64,000 bases of DNA from Clostridium_B lapidicellarium (GCF_041224415.1 NZ_JBGFFE010000011.1:31252-95251); one strand, 5' to 3'; shown: positions 8,213 to 16,332, numbered from the stretch's first letter. Numbers and translations: made by a program. Notes: generated by a model not told the origin, from the letters alone.

Positions 8213-8715
8213 CACAAGCACCCTTTATAATTTTTATTATATATATTTATCATCATTTTTACCCCAATAATAGAAATAAAAAAATAAATCACCTTTATTA
8301 CAATAATCGTATTATATAACATTAACTTAAATAATAGTTATATATTTGATTATATTATAAAAATTTCATCAGTCATTTTTTCATCGCCACATATCCATAT
8401 ATATAATATAAAACCCTTGTCATATTCTAAGTATATCCCCACCTATATGTCAACTAGGAAACTTATTGCCTGTAAGCTTATATTTCATAAAACATAATTG
8501 CCGCCATACACCCTCTATCGCTTAGAAAATCTATTATTCAATAATAATTCACCATTTTCCACGAAATTCCTTTTCAAAACTTATAAAGATCTTTTCCGAG
8601 CATCATAGGCTTATACACAATAATTCTTCCATATTTCTCGTACTTCATATAAATCAACTAGGTTTAACCTATTTTATTCTCTTCATTTCACCTCCAAAAA
8701 TAAAAATGAACTAAT
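8213..8715. other. AT-rich intergenic stretch without recognisable gene
   Basis: About 500 bp of low-complexity AT-rich sequence between the IS3 remnant and the toxin-antitoxin promoter. No open frame with a ribosome site and no familiar RNA fold was recognised. A minus-strand stretch around 8470-8690 reads in short broken pieces that could be a decayed gene, but no family is recognisable. Confidence 0.5.
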
Positions 8716-8758
8716 TGATACATAATAAATTGACTTCAAATAAAAAATAGTGTATCAT
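8716..8758 (+). promoter_or_regulatory. promoter and operator of the toxin-antitoxin pair
   Basis: TTGACT (8730-8735) and TATCAT (8753-8758) are separated by exactly 17 bp. An inverted repeat TGATACA (8716-8722) / TGTATCA (8751-8757) brackets the -35 and overlaps the -10. That placement suits autorepression by the DNA-binding antitoxin. Confidence 0.65.
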
Positions 8759-8798
8759 TTTATTACAAAGGAGCATATTATTATAAAGGAGTGAAGCA

Positions 8799-9209
8799 AT
8801 GAATTCATATTACAACCAGAACTATTCTCGGGAGGAAATCGAAGATATTCTTGAAAAAATTAAAAATTGTGTCCGTAATAACAGATTTACAATTTCTCGT
8901 AATGCTAATAGGCAGGAAAACATTGATTTTATCAATGAGTACAATATTAGAAGCGATAAACAAAAAAGTATATTGCTAAAAATTCAGGCAACCGATTTTT
9001 GCCACTCCTTGCAGAATACCAACATAGGATATGAATATGAAGTTTTATATGTGTTTGTTCCGCAAGTTGAATTGTTCAATGTAGATGGCAAGCAAGAGAT
9101 AGTTGATATTTATACAAAATTCAACATCATTGATTTACCTTCAAGAACTCGAACGGTTGTGATTTCTTTTCATAAGCGAAACAAGCCGATTGAATATCTT
9201 TTTAAATAA
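8799..9209 (+). CDS. putative MqsR-like toxin
   Basis: A 136-residue soluble protein with a clear ribosome site (AAAGGAG). The assignment rests on fold-like pattern and context. The central LKIQATDFCHSLQN resembles the S-E-S-D-F-Y-K-S-M segment of MqsR ribonuclease. The C-terminal VDIYTKFNIIDLPSRTRTVV followed by ISFHKRN resembles its last two strands. MqsR is about 98 residues, so this is longer. It lies 26 bp upstream of an antitoxin with an MqsA-like zinc-finger/HTH start, in the toxin-first order typical of mqsRA. If correct it would be an mRNA interferase. It could instead be another toxin class paired with a Panacea antitoxin. Confidence 0.55.
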   Translation: MNSYYNQNYSREEIEDILEKIKNCVRNNRFTISRNANRQENIDFINEYNIRSDKQKSILLKIQATDFCHSLQNTNIGYEYEVLYVFVPQVELFNVDGKQEIVDIYTKFNIIDLPSRTRTVVISFHKRNKPIEYLFK

Positions 9210-9235
9210 AATATAAATTAAAAGGAGGATCCATT

Positions 9236-10234
9236 ATGAAAGCCAAAAAAGTTTTCTGTGAAAAATGCAGAAATGATGTTACTTATACTGTTAGTAAGGT
9301 CCAGATGGAAGGCACCATTAAAGGGAAGAAATATTATTATACTGGTAAAGAAGCTCATTGTGATGATTGTGGATCTGAAGTTTATGTGGCAGAGCTAAAT
9401 GATTATAATTTAAAAGCATTGTATGATGTTTATAGAGTGAAAAATGGAATTGTTTCTCATAATATTGTTGTAGCCATACCAGAAAAATATGCAATAGGAA
9501 AACGTCCGCTATCGCTTTTGTTAGGATGGGGAGAACAAACATACTCTCGTTACTATGATGGTGACTTGCCAACTAAACAGTATTCTCAAATATTGCAGAA
9601 AATTTATGATGAGCCACAATACTATGCTGAAATTTTAGAGGAGAATAAAAGCAATTTAAAAACAGTCGCTTCTTACGAAAAAAGCAAAAAAGCTGTAGAA
9701 GCTATTTTAGGTTTAGCACAGAGTAATGAATCAAAAATTAATTTAGCTATCGAATATCTTTTAAATCAATGTGAAGATATTACTCCGCTGGCTTTACAAA
9801 AAGCACTTTATTATATTCAGGGGTTTTACTTTGCTTTTTACAATACATTTATCTTCAGTGAGGACTGTGAAGCATGGATACACGGTCCTGTTTATAGGGA
9901 AATATATTTTAGATATCGTGATTACCGATTTGATGCAATCAATGGGAACAACGAGAAATTCGATAGTTCAGTCTTCTCATCAGCTGAAAAAGGGATTTTA
10001 GACAGTATAGCAAAGAATATTTGTTGCTATAGCGGTAAAGTTTTAGAACATTTTACACACGCTGAATTACCCTGGTTATCTACTAGAGGTGACTTGAAAG
10101 CAAATGAGCGTTCAGGACGAATTATTAAAAAAGAATTGATTGGCAAATACTTCAGTAATGTTAAGTATAAATATCAAATGATCAATCCTAGTGATATCAA
10201 AGACTATGCACAAAATATGTTTAATCAAATATAA
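9236..10234 (+). CDS. MqsA-like zinc-finger/HTH antitoxin with Panacea (SocA-like) domain
   Basis: A 332-residue protein with three parts. Residues 1-45 hold a zinc ribbon with CEKC and CDDC pairs. Residues 65-125 are an MqsA/Xre-like helix-turn-helix (RPLSLLLGWGEQTYSRYYDG). Residues about 165-300 form a Panacea/DUF4065 domain with LALQKALYYIQGFYFAFYNT and EAWIHGPVYREIY. Panacea is known as an antitoxin domain paired with many unrelated toxins. The N-terminal part would bind the operator at 8716-8758. A good ribosome site (AAAGGAGG) precedes the ATG, and a strong terminator follows. Confidence 0.82.
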   Translation: MKAKKVFCEKCRNDVTYTVSKVQMEGTIKGKKYYYTGKEAHCDDCGSEVYVAELNDYNLKALYDVYRVKNGIVSHNIVVAIPEKYAIGKRPLSLLLGWGEQTYSRYYDGDLPTKQYSQILQKIYDEPQYYAEILEENKSNLKTVASYEKSKKAVEAILGLAQSNESKINLAIEYLLNQCEDITPLALQKALYYIQGFYFAFYNTFIFSEDCEAWIHGPVYREIYFRYRDYRFDAINGNNEKFDSSVFSSAEKGILDSIAKNICCYSGKVLEHFTHAELPWLSTRGDLKANERSGRIIKKELIGKYFSNVKYKYQMINPSDIKDYAQNMFNQI

Positions 10235-10254
10235 TTGAACTTCAACTATAAAAT

Positions 10255-10302
10255 AAAAGAGGTATCGCTGCATTTAATTTTGTAAAAGCAGCGGTACCTT
10301 TT
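10255..10302 (+). terminator. terminator of the toxin-antitoxin operon
   Basis: AAAAGAGGTATCGCTGC (10255-10271) pairs with GCAGCGGTACCTTTT (10288-10302), with one bulge and a G-U pair, followed by a T-rich stretch. Confidence 0.8.
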
Positions 10303-10404
10303 ATATACTTTTTTTCATTATCATATAACCTCAGGCAAATACAAGATATGTATTTAAGTATCCCATTTTTGATCCACTAAATAAAGGTATGAACAAAGTA
10401 TAAT

Positions 10405-11050
10405 AAGCTAGATAAAAGAATCTATTAAAAGCGGTAAATCACTACCCTGGCAAAAACCATGGATAGGATACGGAAGGCCCAGGAATTACGTAACACAAAA
10501 GAAATATTCCGGAATAAATTTGCTGCTGTTCCCTACTCCGGGAGAATATATTACATTTAAGCAGATAAAGACATTACAGAAAAGTAATCCCAGTATAAAA
10601 CTTAAAAAAGGCAGTAAGAGCAACATGGTTGTATTCTGGAAATTTCTCGATAAAAATAAAAATGAAGATATTAAAGAAAGTGAACTAGAGCTACCTGTGC
10701 CAGTAAATCAAAAGGGAAAGGTCCAATTTTTAGATACTATAAGGTATTTCATATATCATGTGTAGAAGGACTAAAACCACACGATAATATAATTCAAAAT
10801 AGCAATGTCAACGTGATAGAAAAAGCAGAAAATTTAATATACGAATATAGTAAAGAAGTAAAAATTAAAAAAGTTCTCGGAAGTAACAAAGCCTATTATA
10901 ATGCTGCGAGGGACTTTATTTCTGTACCGGACATAAAACAATTTAAAAAGGAAGCCTGGATACTACTCAACGGTCTTTCATGAAATTATCAGGGTATAAT
11001 AGCCGATTGAACAGGCTTGGAAATAATGACCAGTTTCAATTTGCAAGTGA
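10405..11050 (+). pseudogene. ArdC-like antirestriction protein remnant
   Basis: Broken frames spell an ArdC/DUF1738-type protein. The N-terminal ssDNA-binding part reads SLPWQKPWIGYGRPRNYVTQ and KKYSGINLLLFP, then LKKGSKSNMVVFWKFL. After a shift near 10745 come VFHISCVEGL and AYYNAARDFISVPDIKQF. The metallopeptidase region is only suggested by STQRSFHEII and NRLNRLGNN, with frame breaks and no proper HExxH. ArdC proteins travel on plasmids and integrative elements and protect incoming DNA. This copy is dead and marks past mobile-element traffic. Confidence 0.72.
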
Positions 11051-11235
11051 AAAACATAGTCTGAATTTTTATTTATGATGTTTCTCCTATCTCTTTCTGA
11101 TATCCCACTGCACCGGTAGTTTACAATACATACATTTATATCGAGCAGCTTTAAAAGTTCTGGAATCGCTGTTATTTCATTGCTTTTCTTGTCAGTTTGT
11201 CTTTACAATTTATTTACTCATGCGTTTGCCTTGAT
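11050..11235 (-). mobile_element. ISAs1-family transposase fragment
   Basis: The minus strand translates to QTDKKSNEITAIPELLKLLD followed by INKNSDYV, with a frameshift between. This matches the highly conserved KSNEITAIPELL motif of ISAs1-family DDE transposases. Only about 60 codons survive. Confidence 0.72.
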
Positions 11236-11290
11236 TTATTGGAACTATAATTGGGGTAAAAAAATATATTGTAAGTAAAGGAGGCGTTTT

Positions 11291-12211
11291 ATGTATAAAG
11301 GTGTCGATATAAGCAATTTAAACGGTTATGTAGATATAAGCAAGATTAAAAATGCCGGTAATTCCTTTGTAATTGCCAAGGCAACTGAAGGAAGCACTTT
11401 TGTAGATAGATTTTACAGTGGTAATGTCACGAAAGCCAAGGTACAGGGACTTGTTTCCGGGGCATACCATTTTGCAAGATTTCAAAATAGAGTTAAGGCT
11501 CTCCAGGAGGCAAACTTTTTCAAGCAAATTGCGGCAGGGGCCAAACCTGATTTTGTTGTGCTGGACTTTGAGCAGCAGTGCAGCGGTGACATGACGGATG
11601 CCTGTCTGGCGTTTCTGGATGCCGTGTCTTCAATGTCAATGGCTCCTGCAGTTATTTATTGCAATCCGAGTTGGATAAAGGCACATCTAAATTCCAGGAT
11701 AACCAAATATCCTCTATGGATTGCCCATTACGGGGTGAATTCACCTGAGTTTACACTGTGGAATCAGTATGCAATATGGCAGTATACTAATAAAGGTATT
11801 ATGGCCGGCATAGGTGGTTTTCTGGATTTAAACTATATGTCCGAGGATTTTTACAGTAAGCTTGGCGGTGCAGAAAAGCCAAGTACCCTTGTGGAACAGA
11901 TAATGGCTCTTCAGTACAATCTGAATGCAGATTACAATGCCAAACTTGAAGTGGACGGTATGGCAGGTCCTGCAACTATGGCGGCACTGCGGGGTATTCA
12001 GAATATCATTACAAAAGGCCATAAGAGCCATGTAGTTCTTTGGATCCAGCAGAAGCTTGGGCAATACGGATATCTTGAAAATGGAACTTACACTGAAATG
12101 GTCTATGACGAGCCGACTTTTCAGGCAGTGACTAACATGCAAAAGAATTGGGGGAAGGCAACAGATGGAATACTGGGGCCACAAACCTGGAGTATATTAC
12201 TCAATAATTAA
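11291..12211 (+). CDS. GH25 lysozyme with C-terminal peptidoglycan-binding domain
   Basis: A 306-residue phage-type endolysin. Residues 1-185 form a GH25 (Cellosyl/Lyc) muramidase: GVDISNLNGYVD at the N terminus, AKATEGSTFVD, SGAYHFARF, and FVVLDFEQQ carrying the catalytic acidic residues. Residues about 225-306 are a peptidoglycan-binding repeat region (LEVDGMAGPATMAALRGIQ and TDGILGPQTWSILLNN). No signal peptide is visible, as for endolysins released through a holin. A holin-like gene follows 90 bp downstream. No other phage genes are nearby, so it is a prophage relic or a domesticated lysis pair. Ribosome site AAAGGAGG. Confidence 0.92.
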   Translation: MYKGVDISNLNGYVDISKIKNAGNSFVIAKATEGSTFVDRFYSGNVTKAKVQGLVSGAYHFARFQNRVKALQEANFFKQIAAGAKPDFVVLDFEQQCSGDMTDACLAFLDAVSSMSMAPAVIYCNPSWIKAHLNSRITKYPLWIAHYGVNSPEFTLWNQYAIWQYTNKGIMAGIGGFLDLNYMSEDFYSKLGGAEKPSTLVEQIMALQYNLNADYNAKLEVDGMAGPATMAALRGIQNIITKGHKSHVVLWIQQKLGQYGYLENGTYTEMVYDEPTFQAVTNMQKNWGKATDGILGPQTWSILLNN

Positions 12212-12301
12212 AAATAATTCTAGGAAATTTTAAAAAATGCCTATCTATATTTCAAAAACTGCATATATGTTATATGAAGAAAGAATTATGGAGGTAATAA
12301 A

Positions 12302-12856
12302 ATGTCAGATTTAACTATATTATTTACGATTATAGGACTAGCTATTGGAGTGGGAGCTACAGTATTGGTTTTTCTGCCATATTTAAAAAAGAAGGGTGTT
12401 GACACTGGAGAAATACTGGGGAAAGTTGATGCAGGTTTAAAGGAAGTCAGGAAATACACGGATGCGGCAAAGTCTATAGTACCGGGGAATAAATTCCTGA
12501 ATATTTTAAGCATTATAGAACACTATGCAGAAATAGGAGTTGGACAAGCTCAGCAGCTCAATATATCTTCACAGCTTCCTGCAGACCAGAGAAAAAAGAG
12601 TGCCGAGGATTATGTCTACAGCGTACTCCAGAAGCTGGGAATAGAAGTGGATGACAATGTGAGAACCATAGTTTCAGGGGTGATTGAAAGCAAAGTATAT
12701 GAGCTCAAAAGTCCGGAAGAGAAAAAGTCAGCTAAGAAAACTGCGGTTCAAGTTCAAATATCACAGCTTCAAGCTCAAAATTCACAGCTCCAAAGTGAAA
12801 AAAACAAGCTGCAGCAGGAAAACGAAGAAATGAAAAGGAAGGTTGCCGCTATATAA
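12302..12856 (+). CDS. phage holin, LLH-type, with coiled-coil tail
   Basis: A 184-residue protein. Residues 1-30 form one transmembrane segment (ILFTIIGLAIGVGATVLVFL). The middle resembles the Holin_LLH family: VGQAQQLN, then KKSAEDYVYSVLQKLGIEVD. The last ~45 residues form a glutamine-rich coiled coil with SQLQAQNSQLQSEKNKLQQE. It would form the membrane lesion that lets the upstream GH25 lysozyme reach the wall. Start chosen after GGAGGTAATAA. A terminator follows at 12896. Confidence 0.75.
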   Translation: MSDLTILFTIIGLAIGVGATVLVFLPYLKKKGVDTGEILGKVDAGLKEVRKYTDAAKSIVPGNKFLNILSIIEHYAEIGVGQAQQLNISSQLPADQRKKSAEDYVYSVLQKLGIEVDDNVRTIVSGVIESKVYELKSPEEKKSAKKTAVQVQISQLQAQNSQLQSEKNKLQQENEEMKRKVAAI

Positions 12857-12895
12857 AATGTACAGCAGCTGCAGCACAGTCAGCTCGATAAATTT

Positions 12896-12934
12896 AACCC
12901 CAGGTTTGCTAATTGGATCTGGGGTTTATTTTTG
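12896..12934 (+). terminator. terminator after the holin-like gene
   Basis: AACCCCAG (12896-12903) pairs with CTGGGGTT (12919-12926), followed by a T-rich tail. Confidence 0.8.
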
Positions 12935-12958
12935 TATGATTATTTCTAGAAATTTTTG

Positions 12959-12986
12959 TTGCTTAACATACATATTATGGTATAAT
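12959..12986 (+). promoter_or_regulatory. promoter of a possible small RNA
   Basis: TTGCTT (12959-12964), a 16-bp spacer ending in TGG, and TATAAT (12981-12986) form an extended -10 promoter. The next terminator is only about 50 bp further on and no reading frame lies between. Confidence 0.5.
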
Positions 12987-12992
12987 ATATCT

Positions 12993-13071
12993 AATCTATG
13001 TTTTGAATTTTGTTATTCTTTAACCAAATATAAGGGGCTAACTGAAAACTGTTAGCTCCTTATTGTTTTTT
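12993..13071 (+). ncRNA. candidate intergenic small RNA, about 75-80 nt
   Basis: A promoter at 12959-12986 and a strong terminator bound this transcript. The terminator is AAGGGGCTAAC (13032-13042) paired with GTTAGCTCCTT (13051-13061), then ATTGTTTTTT. There is no plausible peptide. No known RNA family was recognised; this is a prediction from signals only. Confidence 0.4.
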
Positions 13072-13162
13072 AAAGTATAATCTGCAAACATAAAATTCAT
13101 TATTTAATGGCATTTTCTAATAAATAATAAGAAATAGGAAAATCAATTTTTCTCAAAGTCCC

Positions 13163-13191
13163 TTGATTTTTCTGGCTTCATAGCATATAAT
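13163..13191 (+). promoter_or_regulatory. sigma-A promoter of the preQ1/queL leader
   Basis: TTGATT (13163-13168) and TATAAT (13186-13191) are separated by exactly 17 bp. Transcription would begin near 13198, about 15 nt before the preQ1 aptamer. Confidence 0.7.
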
Positions 13192-13212
13192 AGTTAAGTA
13201 AAAATTGTATAA

Positions 13213-13252
13213 GACAGTTCGAAACCATCCTGTCTATAAATAAAACTATGGA
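13213..13252 (+). ncRNA. preQ1-I riboswitch aptamer
   Basis: AGACAG pairs with CTGTCT (stem P1) around a TTCGAAACCATC loop. The A-rich tail ATAAATAAAACTATGG follows. CCAT in the loop can pair with ATGG at the 3' end, giving the H-type pseudoknot of preQ1-I aptamers. Position just after a promoter and upstream of queuosine-salvage genes supports the call. The hairpin at 13342-13373 may be the terminator it controls. Confidence 0.72.
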
Positions 13253-13341
13253 TTTATGCTATTGATAGTTAAGTTACAAATAGCAGTTGGATTTTATTGG
13301 CTTTGGTCATGTGAATCCCCGAGATAGTCTATTTGTGATAT

Positions 13342-13375
13342 AAAAAAGGTGGAGAAATTTCTTCACCTTTTTTAT
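13342..13375 (+). terminator. leader terminator upstream of queL-like gene
   Basis: AAAAAAGGTGgAGAAA pairs with TTTCTTCACCTTTTTT. It lies between the preQ1 aptamer and the queL-like start, so it probably acts as the regulated terminator. Confidence 0.65.
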
Positions 13376-13460
13376 ATTATTTCTATTTTTATGTATAGAT
13401 TAAGTGGGGTGGCATTCAACATTTCTTATATTTTAAATTTTAAAGTTGGGAGAGAGAAAT

Positions 13461-14216
13461 ATGAGTGTTTTACCAAAATTAAAAAGATATGGACAAGTTA
13501 CTAAAAGACTTCCCAGGGAAATTGTACTTTTAAGGGGAAGTGGTTGTTTTTGGGGAAAATGTATTTTCTGTGATTATCATCTTGATCAGGACAGCAGTGC
13601 TTTTAGAAATTACAAGCTTAATACTGAAGCTTTGAAAAAAGTTACGGGGAAATATGGTATACTTCAGGTAATTAATTCAGGAAGCACCAGCGAACTCGAC
13701 GTCTGTACCGTATTTGAGATCATGAAATTGTGTAGGGAAAAAGGTATAAAACAGATTATTTTTGAAAGCCATGTAAGGTATGAGGACAATATAAAGCTTT
13801 TTAAAGAACGATTTTACCCCATTGAGTTAAAGTTCATAGTAGGTGCGGAAACTTTCGACGTGGATTACAGGGAAAATGTACTCAATAAGGATATTGGTCC
13901 TAGAAAAGCATGGGATTTTAAGAATTTTGACTGGGTGAATCTTCTATTTGGTATGCAGGGACAGAGTCTTGAAAAACTTGAAAGTGATGTAAAACTTGCA
14001 CTTAAATATTTTGAAAGGGTTACAGTAAATATATTTTGTGAAAATACCACAAAAGTTAAAAGAGATAATGAACTTGTGGAGAAATTCTACAACAGTGAAT
14101 TGTTTAAAACTTTACAAACCACTTATTACAATAGGGTAGAGGTGCTTGATGACATAGATCCAAGATGCGATGCGGATTTAGACGGTGTTGGAGGTAAGAT
14201 AAATGAGCAAAACTAA
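13461..14216 (+). CDS. queL: radical SAM protein, probable queuosine-salvage lyase QueL
   Basis: A 251-residue radical-SAM-type protein. Its cluster-binding motif is CFWGKCIFC, a C-x4-C-x2-C spacing rather than the usual C-x3-C-x2-C. Start ATG at 13461 follows GGGAGAGAG. QueL of Clostridioides difficile is a radical SAM enzyme that releases queuine from queuosine 5'-phosphate and is clustered with a queuosine-precursor transporter. Here the gene overlaps queT by 14 bp and sits behind a preQ1-I riboswitch. The specific QueL assignment therefore rests on context plus the motif. No queK-like nucleoside hydrolase gene is in the window. Confidence 0.68.
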   Translation: MSVLPKLKRYGQVTKRLPREIVLLRGSGCFWGKCIFCDYHLDQDSSAFRNYKLNTEALKKVTGKYGILQVINSGSTSELDVCTVFEIMKLCREKGIKQIIFESHVRYEDNIKLFKERFYPIELKFIVGAETFDVDYRENVLNKDIGPRKAWDFKNFDWVNLLFGMQGQSLEKLESDVKLALKYFERVTVNIFCENTTKVKRDNELVEKFYNSELFKTLQTTYYNRVEVLDDIDPRCDADLDGVGGKINEQN

Positions 14217-14724
14217 TAAACTGGTAAAACTGGCTGTGGTAGCTGCAATATATATAGTGACAACTATTGCGCTGGGTCAGCTTTCCTATTGGGGCCCTAT
14301 AGGATTTAGGATAAGTGAGGTGCTTAACTTTCTTGCCTATATAGATCCATTTTATATAATATCTCTTACTCTGGGATGTGCAATATCGAATTTCTACAGT
14401 TTCAGCATAGTGGATGTATTTGTTGGAAGTTTTGCAACGCTTGTTGCAACATATGCCATGTGGAAGACTAGAAATATGGCGGTTTCAATTCTGTGGCCCG
14501 TTTTGGGAAGTGCAGTTATAGCAGAAGAACTTCATATATTGTATAAAGTTCCTTTTTTCTATACATTTTTTACTCAGGCAGTGGGAGAACTGGCTGTTAT
14601 GATTTTAGGATACTTTTTATTCAAAAAGATATTTAAAAATTCTGCGTTTTTAGATAGAATAAAGATAAAGACAAATAACGAAAAATTAGAAGATATAAAA
14701 TTACAAAATATGAAGAAGAATTAA
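14203..14724 (+). CDS. queT: QueT-family queuosine precursor transporter
   Basis: A 173-residue integral membrane protein with five or six hydrophobic segments, matching the QueT family of ECF substrate-binding components: GPIGFRISEVLNFLAYIDPF near residue 28 and LGCAISNFYS near residue 57. It would capture queuosine precursors and work with a shared ECF energising module encoded elsewhere. It overlaps the queL-like gene by 14 bp, so the two are co-translated. A short charged tail follows the last membrane segment. Confidence 0.88.
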   Translation: MSKTNKLVKLAVVAAIYIVTTIALGQLSYWGPIGFRISEVLNFLAYIDPFYIISLTLGCAISNFYSFSIVDVFVGSFATLVATYAMWKTRNMAVSILWPVLGSAVIAEELHILYKVPFFYTFFTQAVGELAVMILGYFLFKKIFKNSAFLDRIKIKTNNEKLEDIKLQNMKKN

Positions 14725-14766
14725 ATTCTCGTTAATTGTAAATTGAACAAAAGGGGGCCTTGTATT

Positions 14767-15468
14767 ATGGGAAAGAATCTTTTGAGCATTGACTGGGATT
14801 ATTTTATTCCCATAAAGAGGGAATGGCGTGGTTCTTATATTGAAAACAAAAAGAATATAGTTTATATGTGGTACAGGAGATATTTTAAAGGTATTGAAAG
14901 AGGAGAAAATATAGAAAAGTCAATTAAAACGGGTAAAATACTTGTGGGATTTTGGAAAAGACTCAAGCAGCATTTTGTCATAAAAAAGAAAACAAAAATA
15001 TGTGTATCTGATTCGCATAAAATTTCCTATTACATAGCAGAGAATGACAATTGTGATAAAGTGGTAAATTTTGATTCTCACTCAGACCTGGGATATGGCG
15101 GAATGAAATCCCTTGATTTTGAAGTGAATTGTGCCAACTGGCTCGGGAAACTCCTAAAAAATAGGACAGTGAAAAAGGCTGTCGTAGTTTACAGTCCCTA
15201 TACTTATGAAAATAAGGAAGATTTCAAGGAGATAAACGATAAATTTGATGTAAGTTACCCCAAGATGGGGGATCTTAAAGGCAGAACACCTGTGGATTAT
15301 GTGCACATATGCAGATCTGGAAGCTGGACACCGCCTTGGTTGGATTACAAATTTTATGAATTTATAAGTGCCTTGAACAGGCCATGTGAAATTGTAAATT
15401 GTCCTGAGAGACGATGGAATCCTGAAAAGCTTACTCTTTCCGATAAAATTATTCTCAGGGTTGGATAA
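14767..15468 (+). CDS. uncharacterised protein, arginase-fold-like (UPF0489-like)
   Basis: A 233-residue soluble protein not recognised with certainty. LSIDWDYFIP opens it, and VVNFDSHSDLGYGG near residue 102 resembles the aspartate/histidine metal site of arginase-fold and UPF0489 proteins. RSGSWTPPWLDYKFYE comes later. Start ATG at 14767 has an AAGGGGG ribosome site 9 bp upstream. It follows queT by 42 bp on the same strand and precedes a hydrolase gene by 14 bp, so it is probably part of the preQ1-controlled transcript. A role in base salvage is only a guess. Confidence 0.5.
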   Translation: MGKNLLSIDWDYFIPIKREWRGSYIENKKNIVYMWYRRYFKGIERGENIEKSIKTGKILVGFWKRLKQHFVIKKKTKICVSDSHKISYYIAENDNCDKVVNFDSHSDLGYGGMKSLDFEVNCANWLGKLLKNRTVKKAVVVYSPYTYENKEDFKEINDKFDVSYPKMGDLKGRTPVDYVHICRSGSWTPPWLDYKFYEFISALNRPCEIVNCPERRWNPEKLTLSDKIILRVG

Positions 15469-15482
15469 AGGGGGATTGTGCT

Positions 15483-16262
15483 GTGGTTGAGAATTTTGAG
15501 GTGAAAAATAAAGATGGAATTATTTTAAGGGGAATTATAAACAAGCCTACGACAGGGGACAAATTTCCATGCGTAGTATTCTGCCATGGATTTATGGGAA
15601 ATAAACTGGGGCACAATTTTATGCTTGTAAAGATAGCTAGAATTTTGGAGAAAATTGGGGTGGTTTCTGTCAGATTTGATTTTGCCGGAAGTGGTGAAAG
15701 TGACGGCAATTTCGCAAATTTAACTGTCTCGGGGGAAATTGAGGACTGTGATTCAGTTTTAAATTATGTGAATTCAATTGATTATATAGATAAAAGCAAT
15801 ATGAATATATTGGGTTTTAGTATGGGCGGCGCAGTGGCAGTTGCACATAATCATTTACATGTTATTAGGAATCTCATTCTCATAAGTCCTGCATTTAATA
15901 TGTGTGATATATTTATAAATGAAGTCAGAGGCAGTAAACTGGAAAAATTTCTTCACACCGGTTATATAGAATTTGAAAATAACAGGCTCTATAAAAGTGC
16001 TGTAGAAGATGCATTCAACTACAATTTTTTTGATTATTTAAAGGAAATGGGAAAAATAGATGGGAAAGTACTTATAGTTCATGGAACGGAAGATGAATCG
16101 GTACCGCCTCTTTATTCCGAACGGATAAAAAAAATACTTGCAGATACAGCTTTTTTAAAGTTTGTTCCCGGAGCTGATCACTGTTATTCAAGCCTGGCTT
16201 ATTTTAAACAGGCGGCGGACAGCATAGTCGATTTTACAAAAAAATATATAGCTGACATTTAG
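15483..16262 (+). CDS. alpha/beta hydrolase
   Basis: A 259-residue alpha/beta hydrolase of the serine esterase/acylhydrolase type. Visible elements are the oxyanion-side CHGFMGNKLGH (about residue 35), DFAGSGESDG, the nucleophile elbow GFSMGG (Ser near residue 117), the acid region VIVHGTEDESVPP (written here as HGTEDESVPP), and the catalytic His in GADHCYSS. Substrate unknown; the family resembles cinnamoyl-ester-hydrolase-like enzymes. The start is probably GTG at 15483 with AAAGGGGG upstream. Last gene of the putative que transcript. Confidence 0.82.
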   Translation: MVENFEVKNKDGIILRGIINKPTTGDKFPCVVFCHGFMGNKLGHNFMLVKIARILEKIGVVSVRFDFAGSGESDGNFANLTVSGEIEDCDSVLNYVNSIDYIDKSNMNILGFSMGGAVAVAHNHLHVIRNLILISPAFNMCDIFINEVRGSKLEKFLHTGYIEFENNRLYKSAVEDAFNYNFFDYLKEMGKIDGKVLIVHGTEDESVPPLYSERIKKILADTAFLKFVPGADHCYSSLAYFKQAADSIVDFTKKYIADI

Positions 16263-16278
16263 TCTTTATAATTTTAAT

Positions 16279-16318
16279 GGGGTTTCTCGTTTCCGGTATT
16301 CCGGAAAATAGAAACCCC
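16279..16318. terminator. bidirectional terminator between convergent genes
   Basis: GGGGTTTC (16279-16286) pairs with GAAACCCC (16311-16318), with an inner TTCCGG/CCGGAA stem. It separates the hydrolase (plus) from the aminotransferase (minus). Confidence 0.6.
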
Positions 16319-16332
16319 ACTGCAGTGGTGAA

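Noticed and set aside
8470..8690. Decayed minus-strand gene in the AT-rich stretch
   Set aside because: Short broken translations only, with several stops and no family match.
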